64,000 nucleotides of DNA from Streptomyces sp. TLI_146 (GCF_002846415.1 NZ_PJMX01000001.1:7812001-7876000), one strand, 5' to 3'. Counted from the first letter of the stretch, positions 1-9,006 are shown. Translations and numbers: made by a program. Notes: a model not told the origin generated them from the sequence alone.

Positions 1-111
1 GTGACGCGGGTGCGCGGCGCGTGTCACCCTTGGCCGTCTGTGCAGGCCCTGGTCACGGGGCCGGGGGCCGGTGGTGGCCGGTCCGGGGAACCGATTCCTG
101 GAGTAGGGCTG

Positions 112-1053
112 TTGCTGCATCTGCGTCTGAACGTGCCCGCCGATCTGACCGACGAGGTGGTGCGGACCCTGGAGGCCACGGTGGGCACCGCCCATCTGGC
201 CGTCGTCCCGGGCGCCTCCCGCAACCCCGCGGGCGATCTGGTGCTGTGCGACGTCGCCCGCGAGGCCGGGGACGAACTCCTCGGCGACCTGCGGGCCCTC
301 GGTCTCGACCGGTCCGGGGCGATCGCCGTCGAGAACATCGACCTGTCGCTGTCCAAGCGCGCCGAGAAGGCCGAGGCGGAGGCCCCGGGCGAGGGCGTGG
401 ACGCGGTGCTCTGGGAGCAACTGACGGACGCCACCCACGAGGAGTCGACGCTCACGGTCACCTATGTGGCGTTCCTGGCGATCGCCACGATGCTCGCGGC
501 GTGCGGTGTGATGCTCGACAACGCCATTCTGATCGTGGGCGCGATGGCGGTCGGTCCCGAGTTCGGGCCGCTGGCCGGGATCTCCACGGCGCTCGTCCAG
601 CGTGCGCCCGGACTGGTGTGGCGCTCGCTCACCGCGCTGGTGGTGGGCTTCGCCGCGGCCATGGTGCTGACGGCCGGATTCGGCTGGCTCCTGGACCAGG
701 TGGGGCTCTTCGACAAGGCCATGCTGGAGGCGGACCGCCCGAACACCGCGTTCATCTGGAAGCCGGACTGGATGTCGTTCGTCGTGGCCTTCCTGGCGGG
801 TGTCGCCGGAACCCTCTCGCTCACCTCGGCCAAGTCCGGGGCGCTGATCGGGGTCGCCATCTCGGTGACCACGGTCCCGGCGGCGGCCAACGCCGCCATG
901 GCGTTCACCTACAAGGAGTACGCCCAGACCTGGGGCTCCAGCGGTCAGCTCCTCGCCAACCTGGGCGGGATCGTCCTCGCGGGCGTCCTCACCCTGCTCA
1001 CCCAGAAGTCACTCCTGGCGAGCGTGCGCCGACGCCGTACACCGACGCGCTGA
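112..1053 (+). CDS. DUF389 family integral membrane protein
   Basis: A short soluble N-terminal domain of about 110 residues (starting LHLRLNVPADLTDEVV) is followed by a hydrophobic region from about residue 115 with the DUF389 core NAILIVGAMAVGPEFGPL and several more membrane segments. The C-terminus ends in a basic Arg-rich tail. The family is a membrane protein of unknown function, sometimes annotated as a hydrophobic transporter-like protein. The reading frame is open to the window edge, but the residues before position 112 are low-complexity and unlike the family. I chose the TTG at 112 because a GGAG lies about 8 bases upstream and homologues of the family begin at this point. Located at the window edge, so upstream partners are unseen. 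Confidence 0.8.
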   Translation: MLHLRLNVPADLTDEVVRTLEATVGTAHLAVVPGASRNPAGDLVLCDVAREAGDELLGDLRALGLDRSGAIAVENIDLSLSKRAEKAEAEAPGEGVDAVLWEQLTDATHEESTLTVTYVAFLAIATMLAACGVMLDNAILIVGAMAVGPEFGPLAGISTALVQRAPGLVWRSLTALVVGFAAAMVLTAGFGWLLDQVGLFDKAMLEADRPNTAFIWKPDWMSFVVAFLAGVAGTLSLTSAKSGALIGVAISVTTVPAAANAAMAFTYKEYAQTWGSSGQLLANLGGIVLAGVLTLLTQKSLLASVRRRRTPTR

Positions 1054-1117
1054 GGATCCGTGCCGCGTGGCGCGGGGCGGGGGCAGACCGTCGCTCCCGC
1101 GCCACACGTGAGGCCGG

Positions 1118-1564
1118 TCAGTACGTCTCGTGGTGACCCTTCTTGGACCAGCCCGCCGAGTCGCAGTCGTGCTCGTAGTACGAGCCCTTGTTGGCGTTGC
1201 TGCCCGCCGCCGTGTGGCAGCTCTTCTTGTAGCCGCCGTCCTCGCCGTGGCCGCGGCCGTAGTTGTCATCGTGGTCGCGGCGGTGGTCGCGACCGTAGCC
1301 GTGGTCACGGTCGCGGCCGTAGTCGCGGCCGTACTTGTCGTTGTGGTCCCGGCCGTACTTGTCGTCGTGGTCGCGCCCGTAGTCGCGGCCGTGGTCGCGC
1401 CCGTACTTGTCGTCGTGGTCGCGGCCGTAGTCACGCCCGTGGTCACGGCCGTAGCTGTCCTTGCGGCAGTGGTCGTCGTTGTCGTGGGCGAGCGCGGCCG
1501 ACGCGCCGCCGAAGACGATGCCGACAGTCAGGACGCTGGCGGTGATCGTGGTGCGCAAACGCAT
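1118..1564 (-). CDS. Secreted His/Asp/Arg-rich repetitive protein
   Basis: The 148-residue product has a typical Sec signal peptide (MRLRTTITASVLTVGIVFGG, cleavage near ALAHD at about residue 27). The mature part is built from an irregular tandem repeat of YGRDHGRD and YGRDHDDK units from about residue 38 to 100, followed by a non-repetitive tail with three cysteines counting the CRK before the repeat and a C-terminal HHETY. An AGGAGCACTT ribosome site precedes the ATG. High His and Asp density suggests metal or polyanion binding at the cell surface, but that is inference only. I recognise no family. The repeat is also visible in DNA as a GC-rich repeated block, which makes length variation between strains likely. 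Confidence 0.8.
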   Translation of the reverse strand: MRLRTTITASVLTVGIVFGGASAALAHDNDDHCRKDSYGRDHGRDYGRDHDDKYGRDHGRDYGRDHDDKYGRDHNDKYGRDYGRDRDHGYGRDHRRDHDDNYGRGHGEDGGYKKSCHTAAGSNANKGSYYEHDCDSAGWSKKGHHETY

Positions 1565-1650
1565 AAGTGCTCCTCTGAGTGGGAGGGGATGATGACGTCC
1601 TCAGCGATCACCGATATGGGCGGTGGCGAAACCTGAGTTCACCCGACTGC

Positions 1651-1676
1651 CCGGTGTGTGACTACCGGTGTGTGAC
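1651..1676. repeat. 12-bp perfect direct repeat upstream of the graspetide genes
   Basis: CCGGTGTGTGAC occurs twice, at 1651-1662 and 1665-1676, separated by TA. It lies in the 213-base gap between the divergent His-rich protein gene and the tgmA precursor, about 100 bases before the tgmA start, a normal place for an activator or repressor site. A further interrupted GGAA/TTCC palindrome sits at 1697-1713. No regulator is identified. Confidence 0.45.
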
Positions 1677-1777
1677 GTCCTTCACGTCTATGTGGCGGAA
1701 CGTGATGAATTCCTTACAGGGGCACTACGTACAGGTGTGCACAAGGCTCGGCATGACGTTTCTGCGGGAGGTTCCTC

Positions 1778-1969
1778 ATGAGGCCGTTCACTCTGCGTTA
1801 CACGGTGCCGCATGAGCCGGAGGCGGTGGCGGTCCCCTACCGCTTCGACGCCTCGCGGCAGTTGAACGTGCTACCAGACGGGCGTCCCGCGGTGGCCGAC
1901 CGCGCGGTGCTCAGGGCGACCGGGACCACCGCGTCCACCGCCGGTTCCCAGACCCATTTCGACGACTGA
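1778..1969 (+). CDS. tgmA: Graspetide (omega-ester RiPP) precursor, TgmA-like
   Basis: This 63-residue peptide begins MRPFTLRYTVPHEPEAVAVP, the conserved leader of the putative ATP-grasp target RiPPs found in Streptomyces. The C-terminal core is rich in Thr and Ser (TGTTASTAGSQTH) and closes with FDD, giving hydroxyl donors and two Asp acceptors for ester cross-links. A GGGAGG ribosome site ends 4 bases before the ATG. It is followed 15 bases later by its ATP-grasp ligase, the standard gene order. The expected chemistry is side-chain macrolactone formation between Thr/Ser and Asp; ring number and connectivity cannot be read from the sequence. Confidence 0.85.
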   Translation: MRPFTLRYTVPHEPEAVAVPYRFDASRQLNVLPDGRPAVADRAVLRATGTTASTAGSQTHFDD

Positions 1970-1984
1970 CGGCCCGGCAGTCGG

Positions 1985-2905
1985 ATGACGGTTCTCATCC
2001 TCACCTGCGAAGGCGACGTCACCACGGACATGGTGGTGACCGAGCTGCACGGGCGGGGTGTCCCGCTGGTGCGCCTCGACCCGGCCGATCTGCCCGGCCG
2101 GGCGGTGCTGTCGGCCGAGTACGCCCACGGGGACTTCACGGGGCACCTGTCGGTCGACGGGTTCCTGGTGAGCATGTCGGGGCTGCGCTCGGTCTGGGTG
2201 CGCCGGCCGGGGGAGCCCGCCGCCCATGCGCCGGAGCCCTCCCGGTGGCTGACCGCCGAGGTCCGCCAGGCGCTGTTCGGCATGCTGTACTCGGCCTCGG
2301 CGCGCTGGATGAACCATCCGCGCGACGCCGAACAGGCCCGCCACAAGCCCTGGCAGCTGCGGGTCGCCCACGCCGGCGGGTTCGCCGTGCCGCCCACCGT
2401 CGTCACGACGGTTCCCCGGGTGGCCCGGCAGTTCGCGCAGGAGTACCGGGACGTGGTGGTCAAGAGCGCCGCAGGGCCGCCGCCGGACGAGCCCCTGATG
2501 GCGCTGCCGACCACGCTGATCGGCCCCGACGCGGACTTCTCCAGCGTCCGGGCGGGCCCGGTGCTGCTCCAGCGCTACATACCCAAGAAGGCGGACATCC
2601 GGCTCACCTGCGTGGGTGCGCTGCTGTTCGCCGCCCGGAAGGTCTCCGACCCCGATCAGGTGGACGGGCGCTACGACGACAGCGGCCGCCGCTGGGAGCC
2701 CACCGGGGTGCCCGACCGCATCGCCGAGTCGGTGCACGCGTACACCCGCCGCACCGGGCTCGCCTACGCGGCGTTCGACTTCGCCGAGGACGCGGAGGGG
2801 GTCTGGTGGTTCCTGGAGTGCAACCAGGGCGGGCAGTTCGGCTTCGTCGAGCTGGACACGGGCCTGCCGATAGCCGCCGCGGTCGCCGACTGGCTGGCTC
2901 AGTGA
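1985..2905 (+). CDS. tgmB: ATP-grasp ribosomal peptide maturase, TgmB-like
   Basis: The 306-residue product matches the ATP-grasp maturase family that modifies graspetide precursors (MvdC/MvdD relatives). Visible parts are an N-terminal MvdD-like pre-ATP-grasp region, a conserved VRRPGEP stretch near residue 75, nucleotide-binding strands VVVKSAAGPPP and VLLQRYIPKKADIRLTC, and the Mg2+ ligands in YAAFDFAED and FLECNQGGQFGF near residues 262-285. It is encoded 15 bases after tgmA and should activate the precursor Asp carboxylates as acyl phosphates. No protein-isoaspartate methyltransferase, a frequent third gene of this family, is adjacent. Its stop overlaps the convergent P450 stop by 7 bases. 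Confidence 0.88.
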   Translation: MTVLILTCEGDVTTDMVVTELHGRGVPLVRLDPADLPGRAVLSAEYAHGDFTGHLSVDGFLVSMSGLRSVWVRRPGEPAAHAPEPSRWLTAEVRQALFGMLYSASARWMNHPRDAEQARHKPWQLRVAHAGGFAVPPTVVTTVPRVARQFAQEYRDVVVKSAAGPPPDEPLMALPTTLIGPDADFSSVRAGPVLLQRYIPKKADIRLTCVGALLFAARKVSDPDQVDGRYDDSGRRWEPTGVPDRIAESVHAYTRRTGLAYAAFDFAEDAEGVWWFLECNQGGQFGFVELDTGLPIAAAVADWLAQ

Positions 2906-4311
2906 ACCGCGGCGGGGCGGCGCGTGCGCACGGTCGCCACGAGCGGCACCTCCGGCTGGAGCAGCAGTGCGGCGCGGGGCGTCACCTCGGCGGCCGGCAG
3001 GTCCAGGCGGCAGCGCTGGGCGAGGGTGGCGAGCACCAGGGCGGCCTCGACCTGGGCGAAGCGGGCGCCGAGACAGGTCCGCTGGCCGCCGCCGAACGGG
3101 TACCAGGCGTGCTCCGGCACCGCCTCGGGCGCGTCGGCGCCCCAGCGCTCGGGCCGGAACTCGTCGGGGCGCGGGAACCAGCGCGGATCGCGGTGCGTGG
3201 TCCACTGGCTGCACCAGACGATCGTCCCGGCCGGAACGCGCGTGCCGCCGAGCGTGGCTCCCGCGCGGGCGACCGCGGGGACGAGCCAGACCGGCGGGTA
3301 CAGCCGCAGCGCCTCCTTGACGATCTGCCGGGTCCACACCAGCCGGTCGTAGTCGTCGACGGTGGGCGGGCGCCCCGCCAGGACGTCGTCCAGCTCGGCT
3401 TCGAGCCGGGCGCGGGCCGCCGGGTCGCGGGAGAGCAGGTGCAGGGTCCAGGTCAGCGCCGTGGAGGTGGTCTCGTGACCGGCGGCCCAGAGGGTGACGG
3501 CCTCGTCGCGCACCTCCTTGGGCGACAGCGGCCGCCCCTCCTCGTCGCGGGCCGCGAGGAGCCTGCTGAGCAGGTCGTCGTGCTTGTCGGCGGCGTCGGG
3601 CGCGCTCAGCCGCTCCTGGATGAGCCGGTGCACCTCGGCGTCCATGGTGGCCACGGCGTTCAGCAGGGCCCGCCGGGACGGGGTGCGCACCCAGGCGGGC
3701 AGGAACAGGCCGATGCCGCGCAACTCCGCCCCCACCGTCCGCCCGGCCAGGTCCATCGCGTCGGCCAGCGCCCGGGTCTGCTCCCCGAGGTCGTTGCCGA
3801 ACAGGGTGCGCAGCACCACCCGCTGGGTGATGAGCGCCATCTGCTCGCGTACGTCGATGCGCTCGCCCTCGCGCCAGGCGTCGGCCGCCGCGCCCGCGCA
3901 GTCCACCATCGTCGCGGCGTACGAGCGGACCTGGCGCGGCCGTACGGTCGGCTGCACCAGTGAGCGCTTGCGCCGCCAGTCGCCGCCCTTGCTGATGATG
4001 ACGCTCTGCCCGGTGATCTGCTTGAACGCCCAGCCGATGTCGAGGATGTCGAAGGTGTGCTCGCGCGCCGCCAGCAACTCCACGATGTGCTGGGGATGGG
4101 AGAGGAACAGGCTGCGCCTGGGGCCGAGCGACCAGGTCACCGCGTCCCCGAACTCGTCGCGCAGCCGGGTCAGGAAGGCGAGCGGATCCTTTCCGAAGGC
4201 GAACAGGTGGCCCAGCGGCCGGGGCAGGCCCCGGGGGCCGCGGACCGGGTGGAGCGGCGGTGCGGGCAGGGGCACGGGGACTCCCGGTGCGGGCCGGTGA
4301 GAGCTCGACAT
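2899..4311 (-). CDS. Cytochrome P450
   Basis: A full-length 470-residue P450 with an I-helix AGHETTS (acid Glu280, Thr281-282), the ExxR helix KEALRLYPP, PERW, and the heme loop FGGGQRTCLG with the thiolate Cys413. The overall form, with a long N-terminal proline-rich segment and no membrane anchor, is of the CYP102/CYP4-like bacterial type. It needs separate ferredoxin and reductase partners; an FprA-type reductase is encoded at 9087-10448 but linkage is not shown. It lies 74 bases downstream of a LysR gene on the same strand and runs convergently into tgmB. Whether it modifies the graspetide is unknown; opposite orientation argues against co-regulation. Confidence 0.92.
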   Translation of the reverse strand: MSSSHRPAPGVPVPLPAPPLHPVRGPRGLPRPLGHLFAFGKDPLAFLTRLRDEFGDAVTWSLGPRRSLFLSHPQHIVELLAAREHTFDILDIGWAFKQITGQSVIISKGGDWRRKRSLVQPTVRPRQVRSYAATMVDCAGAAADAWREGERIDVREQMALITQRVVLRTLFGNDLGEQTRALADAMDLAGRTVGAELRGIGLFLPAWVRTPSRRALLNAVATMDAEVHRLIQERLSAPDAADKHDDLLSRLLAARDEEGRPLSPKEVRDEAVTLWAAGHETTSTALTWTLHLLSRDPAARARLEAELDDVLAGRPPTVDDYDRLVWTRQIVKEALRLYPPVWLVPAVARAGATLGGTRVPAGTIVWCSQWTTHRDPRWFPRPDEFRPERWGADAPEAVPEHAWYPFGGGQRTCLGARFAQVEAALVLATLAQRCRLDLPAAEVTPRAALLLQPEVPLVATVRTRRPAAVH

Positions 4312-4385
4312 AGTGTTTCTCTGCCCGTGCGCCCGGCGCGGCAAGCCGCCCGTACGAGCCATTGCGGGCCGCGCCCCCCGAACGC

Positions 4386-5372
4386 TCAGGCGTCGGAGGC
4401 CTGGAGCTCCTGCGGTTCGTACGGCGGGTGCAGTTCCGGGTGGGTGTCCCACCAGGCGCGGTGGAACGCGTTGTTGTCGACGTTGGACAGATACGCGCAG
4501 ACCGCCGCGCGGTAGAGCAGCCGCGCCTGCTGCGCCGTGACGGCCGAGCGGTTCCAGGCCAGGCGGATGCGGCCGTGCAGCGGGGCGCCGGCGAGGGGGC
4601 GCACCACGGTGCCCTCCGCCCGTGGCGCGGTCGGCTGGCTCAGGGCGACGGCGCGGCCCCCGGCGATCAGCGCGTACTGCATCTTGCGGTCCGCGATCCG
4701 GTGCCGCAGCCGGGGGACGAACCCGGCGCGCGCGCACGCCTCCAGGAATGCCTCCGGGCCGCCGTCGTCGTCCTCCACGAGGGTCATCCACGACTCGTCG
4801 GCCAGGTCGGCCAGCTCGATGTGCTCCCGGTCGGCCAGCGGGTGGCGGGCCGACATCCGGATGGAGAACGGTTCCTCCGGGATCAGCGTCCTGGCCAGGA
4901 CCCCTTCGGGGAGTGGTACTTCGTGGTCGTTCACCTCGCCGTACACGATGGCGTCATAGCGTCCGGCGCCGAGCATCCGGGTCAGCGCGGTCACCGAGTG
5001 CTCCAGGTCGACGGTGATCTCCTGGCCGCAGAGCGAGAGGCCGGTCTGCTCCAGCAGGCCGTCGACCAGGACGAGCAGGATGCAGCCGAGCCGCATCGGG
5101 GTGTCGGCGGCGACCGTGCGCGCCCCGGTGCCGAGCGCGTCCATCTCGCTGAGCACCCGGCGCGCCCTGGCGAGCACGAACCGGCCCAGCGGGGTCGGCT
5201 CGGTGCCGTTGCGGCTGCGGACGAAGAGATCGCCGCCGGTCACGCGCTCGATGCGGCGCAGCTGGGCGGAGAGGGAGGGCTGGGACACCCCGAGACGGCG
5301 GGCGGCGCGTCCGAGACTGCCCGCCTCCGCAATCTGGCAGACGGCCTGTAAGTGCCTCAACTCCAGCTGCAT
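4386..5372 (-). CDS. LysR family transcriptional regulator
   Basis: The 328-residue product starts MQLELRHLQAVCQIAEAG and has the LysR winged helix-turn-helix in residues 3-62 (AARRLGVSQPSLSAQLRRIE), followed by a periplasmic-binding-protein-like effector domain. The ATG at 5372 fits the family start exactly; the open frame upstream is antisense to the protease gene. It is upstream of and co-directional with the P450, and divergent from the large M4-M28 protease gene, with about 130 bases between the two starts, so it could control either or both. Confidence 0.9.
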   Translation of the reverse strand: MQLELRHLQAVCQIAEAGSLGRAARRLGVSQPSLSAQLRRIERVTGGDLFVRSRNGTEPTPLGRFVLARARRVLSEMDALGTGARTVAADTPMRLGCILLVLVDGLLEQTGLSLCGQEITVDLEHSVTALTRMLGAGRYDAIVYGEVNDHEVPLPEGVLARTLIPEEPFSIRMSARHPLADREHIELADLADESWMTLVEDDDGGPEAFLEACARAGFVPRLRHRIADRKMQYALIAGGRAVALSQPTAPRAEGTVVRPLAGAPLHGRIRLAWNRSAVTAQQARLLYRAAVCAYLSNVDNNAFHRAWWDTHPELHPPYEPQELQASDA

Positions 5373-5502
5373 CTTCCGAGCGTACGCAGCGGCCCCCCGG
5401 CGCACCATAACTCGCGCCGTATGACCAACTGGTATGTACCACGTTTGCCATGTCCACGCCCATACTGCGCGGAGAACAGGCCCCCCACGATCGGAGTGGA
5501 CG

Positions 5503-8500
5503 TTGCGCCCCTTCAGATTGACGGCCGCCGTGGCAGCACTGGCACTGACCACGAGCCTGACCGGCGCTTTGGCCGGTACGGCATCGGCCGCACCCCATTC
5601 GCAGTCAGGGCCGGACCAGCGGCCCACCCCCCTCTCGCGCGCCGTCGCCGCCGCCGACAAGGCGGTCCGCAGCGGGCTCGACACCTTGGTCAACTCCCCG
5701 CAGGAACAGTACGAACGGCGCATGGTCACCCCCTGGGTGAAGAACCTCTACTCCGTCGCCTACGAGCGCAGCTACCGCGGGCTGCCGGTCGTCGGCGGCG
5801 ACGCGGTGGTGCTCGCGGACGGCGACGGTGACATCCGCGCCGTGCAGTCCGCCTCGGCCGTACGCGTCGACGTGGCGACCACCCCGTCGGTCACCGCGAA
5901 AACGGCCGAATCCACCTCGCGCACCAAACTGGCCAAGGTCGACAAGGTGGTCGACAGCCGGCTCGTCGTCCGGCTCGCGGACGGCAAAGCGGCCCTCGCC
6001 TGGGAGACCGTGCTCGCCGGACGCACGAAGTCCGCGCCCAGCAAGCTCCACGTCTTCGTGGACGCACGGACCGGCAAGGTCCTCGCCACCCACGACGACG
6101 TCGAGGCGGGCACGGCCAACAGCAAGTGGAACGGGCCCAGTCCGCTCACCATCGACACCACCGGTTCGGGCGGCACCTACTCGCTGCGCGACCCCAACCG
6201 GCCCGGCCTGAGCTGCGCCGACTACAGCACCGGATCCGTCTTCAGCAAGTCCTCGGACTCCTGGGGCACGGGCAACCCCACCAGCAAGGAGACCGGCTGC
6301 GCGGACCTCATGTTCGCCGCGCAGAAGCAGTGGAACATGCTGGGCCAGTGGCTCGGGCGCAACGGCGTCGACGGCAGCGGCCGCAGCTTCCCCGGCAAGG
6401 TCGGCCTGGGCGACCTCAACGCGTACTGGGACGGCAGCTCGGTCACCATCGGCCACAACAGCGCCAACGAGTGGATCGCCGGAATCGACGTGGTGGCCCA
6501 TGAGTACGGGCACGCCATCGACTCCAACACCCCCGGCGGCACCAGCGGCCAGGAGGCCGGACTCGGCGAGGGCACCGGTGACATCTTCGGCGCGCTGACC
6601 GAGGCGTACACGAACGAGCCCGCCCCGTACGACACCCCGGACTACACGGTCGGCGAGATGATCGACCTCCAGGGCCGGGGCCCGATCCGGAACATGTACA
6701 ACCCCTCGCTCGTCAGCAACGACCCGAACTGCTACAGCTCCTCGATACCCGGCACCGAGGTGCACAAGGCCGCGGGCCCGATCAACCACTGGTTCTATCT
6801 GCTCGCCGAGGGCAGCAACCCCGGCGGCGGCAAGCCCAACAGCCCCACCTGCAACAGCTCCACGGTGACGGGCGTGGGCGTCCAGAACGCCGGCAAGATC
6901 TTCTACGGCGGCATGCTCCTCAAGACCAGCAGCATGTCGTACAAGAAGTACCGTACGGCGACGCTGAGTTCGGCCAAGACGCTCGACCCCACATGCGACC
7001 TGTTCAACAAGACCAAGGCCGCCTGGGACGCGATCAGCGTGCCCGCGCAGACCGGTGACCCGACCTGCACGCCGAGCGGCCAGAACGACTTCTCGATGGC
7101 GCTGAACCCGGCGTCCGGCACGGTCCAGCAGGGCGGATCGGTCACCACCACGGTGAGCACGGCCGTCACCACCGGCAACGCCCAGTCGGTGGCTCTCACC
7201 GCCTCCGGCCTGCCGTCCGGTGTGACTGCCTCCTTCAACCCGGCCACCGTGCAGTCCGGCCAGTCCTCGGTGCTCACGCTCTCCGCGACCAGCAACGCGG
7301 CGCCCGGCGCGTCCACCATCACCGTCAAGGGCCAGGGCACCACGCTCTCGCACACCGTCGACTACGTGCTCAACGTCGGCGGCACCCCGCCCGGCACCGA
7401 CCCGCCCAACATCGACGTCGCCAACATCCAGGCGCACCTCTCCCAGCTGGGCACCATCGCCACCCAGAACGGCGGCAACCGCCGCGCGGGCAGCGGCGGC
7501 TACACCCAGTCGGTGGCCTACATCAAGGGCAAGCTGCAAGCCGCCGGATACACCGTGGCCGAGCAGAACTGCACCAGCTGCACCTACCCGTCGAACAACC
7601 TGATCGCCGACTGGCCCGGCGGCCCCGCCGACCAGACCATCATGCTCGGGGCGCACCTCGACAGCGTGTCGGCCGGACCCGGCATCAACGACAACGGCTC
7701 GGGCTCCGCGACCCTGCTGGAGAACGCGCTGGTCCTGGCGCAGAAGAACCCCACCATGACCAAGCACGTGCGCTTCGCCTGGTGGACCGACGAGGAGCAG
7801 GGCCTCAACGGCTCCAAGTTCTACGTCAACCGGCTGAGCACCACCGACCGCGCGGCGATCAAGGCGTACTACAACTTCGACATGGTCGGCTCGCCCAACG
7901 GCGGCTACTTCATCAACAACCTCAACTCGACGGCGGGAGCACCGCTCAAGGCGTACTGGACCTCACTCAACCTCGCCCCCGAGGAGAACGTCGAGGGCCA
8001 GGGCCGCAGTGACGACGCGTCCTTCCAGGCCGCCGGCATCGCCACCTCCGGCTACGCGGCCGGCGCCAGCGACCGCAAGACCTCGGCACAGGCCGCCAAG
8101 TGGGGCGGCACGGCCAACGCCGCCTACGACTCCTGCTACCACAGCGCCTGCGACACCCCGAGCAACATCGGCCCCACGGTCCTGGACCGCAGTGCCGACG
8201 GTGTGGCGTACGCGATCTGGAAGCAGGCCGTCGGCGGGACCACCCCGGCGCAGGACTTCTCCCTCGCCACCAACCCGCCCTCCGGCAGCGCCAAGCCGGG
8301 CGACAGCGTCACGAGCACCGTGAACACCACCACCGTCAGCGGTAACCCGCAGACCGTCGCCCTGTCGGTCTCGGGCGCGCCCAGCGGTGTGACCGCGACG
8401 CTCAACCCGACGTCCGTGCAGTCCGGCAGCTCCTCGACGCTGACCGTGCAGGTCGGTGCGAGCACCGCACCGGGCACGTACACCCTGACGGTCACGGGCG

Positions 8501-9006
8501 CCGGTACGGTCAGCCACAGCACCACCTACACGCTGACCGTCGGCGGCGGCACCTGCACACCGCGCCAGCTCGTCGTCAACGGCGGGTTCGAGGACGGCTC
8601 CAGCCCGTGGACGGCCACCTCGGGCGTCATCACCAACCAGGCCGGCGAGACGCCGCACGGCGGCTCGTACATGGCATGGCTGAACGGCTGGGGCTCGCCC
8701 CGCACGGACAGCGCCTCCCAGTCGCTGAGCATTCCGTCCGGCTGCTCCCGCTACCAGCTCTCGTTCTTCCAGCACATCGACACGGACGAGAACGAGAACG
8801 TCGCCTATGACGTCTTCACCGTCTCGGTGGGCGGCCAGACCCTGGCCACCTTCTCCAACCTGGACGCCGAATCCGGCTACACGCAGAAGTCCTACGACCT
8901 CTCGGCGTTCGCCGGACAGACCGTCACCCTGAAGTTCAACGGAGTGGAGGACCAGTCCCTGCAGACCTCGTACGTCGTGGACGACGTCACCCTCCAGGTG
9001 AGCTGA
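5503..9006 (+). CDS. Secreted dual protease: M4 endopeptidase fused to M28 aminopeptidase
   Basis: A 1167-residue multidomain exoprotein. A Sec signal peptide (about 1-29) is followed by an inhibitory FTP/PepSY-like propeptide (about 30-190). The thermolysin-like M4 domain (about 200-520) has HEYGH at 333-337, the third zinc ligand Glu356 in GEGTGD, and the transition-state His in TEVHKAAG. A first Ig-like repeat spans about 525-625. The M28 aminopeptidase domain (about 634-914) has all five expected metal ligands: His718 (AHLDS), Asp730 (NDNGSGS), Glu765 with catalytic Glu764 (TDEEQG), Asp793 (NFDMVG) and His880 (YHSACDT). A second Ig-like repeat (915-1012) and a C-terminal jelly-roll-like domain (1017-1167) follow. 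I chose TTG at 5503 because GGAG lies 6 bases upstream and the signal peptide starts there. Confidence 0.92.
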   Translation: MRPFRLTAAVAALALTTSLTGALAGTASAAPHSQSGPDQRPTPLSRAVAAADKAVRSGLDTLVNSPQEQYERRMVTPWVKNLYSVAYERSYRGLPVVGGDAVVLADGDGDIRAVQSASAVRVDVATTPSVTAKTAESTSRTKLAKVDKVVDSRLVVRLADGKAALAWETVLAGRTKSAPSKLHVFVDARTGKVLATHDDVEAGTANSKWNGPSPLTIDTTGSGGTYSLRDPNRPGLSCADYSTGSVFSKSSDSWGTGNPTSKETGCADLMFAAQKQWNMLGQWLGRNGVDGSGRSFPGKVGLGDLNAYWDGSSVTIGHNSANEWIAGIDVVAHEYGHAIDSNTPGGTSGQEAGLGEGTGDIFGALTEAYTNEPAPYDTPDYTVGEMIDLQGRGPIRNMYNPSLVSNDPNCYSSSIPGTEVHKAAGPINHWFYLLAEGSNPGGGKPNSPTCNSSTVTGVGVQNAGKIFYGGMLLKTSSMSYKKYRTATLSSAKTLDPTCDLFNKTKAAWDAISVPAQTGDPTCTPSGQNDFSMALNPASGTVQQGGSVTTTVSTAVTTGNAQSVALTASGLPSGVTASFNPATVQSGQSSVLTLSATSNAAPGASTITVKGQGTTLSHTVDYVLNVGGTPPGTDPPNIDVANIQAHLSQLGTIATQNGGNRRAGSGGYTQSVAYIKGKLQAAGYTVAEQNCTSCTYPSNNLIADWPGGPADQTIMLGAHLDSVSAGPGINDNGSGSATLLENALVLAQKNPTMTKHVRFAWWTDEEQGLNGSKFYVNRLSTTDRAAIKAYYNFDMVGSPNGGYFINNLNSTAGAPLKAYWTSLNLAPEENVEGQGRSDDASFQAAGIATSGYAAGASDRKTSAQAAKWGGTANAAYDSCYHSACDTPSNIGPTVLDRSADGVAYAIWKQAVGGTTPAQDFSLATNPPSGSAKPGDSVTSTVNTTTVSGNPQTVALSVSGAPSGVTATLNPTSVQSGSSSTLTVQVGASTAPGTYTLTVTGAGTVSHSTTYTLTVGGGTCTPRQLVVNGGFEDGSSPWTATSGVITNQAGETPHGGSYMAWLNGWGSPRTDSASQSLSIPSGCSRYQLSFFQHIDTDENENVAYDVFTVSVGGQTLATFSNLDAESGYTQKSYDLSAFAGQTVTLKFNGVEDQSLQTSYVVDDVTLQVS

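Noticed and set aside
1009..1636. Several Val- or Thr-rich open frames over the His-rich gene
   Set aside because: They are other-frame readings of the YGRDH repeat; only the minus-strand frame has a ribosome site and signal peptide.
2899..4311. P450 as cross-linking enzyme for the aromatic YDWWC peptide
   Set aside because: The genes are more than 20 kb apart with no shared regulation visible.
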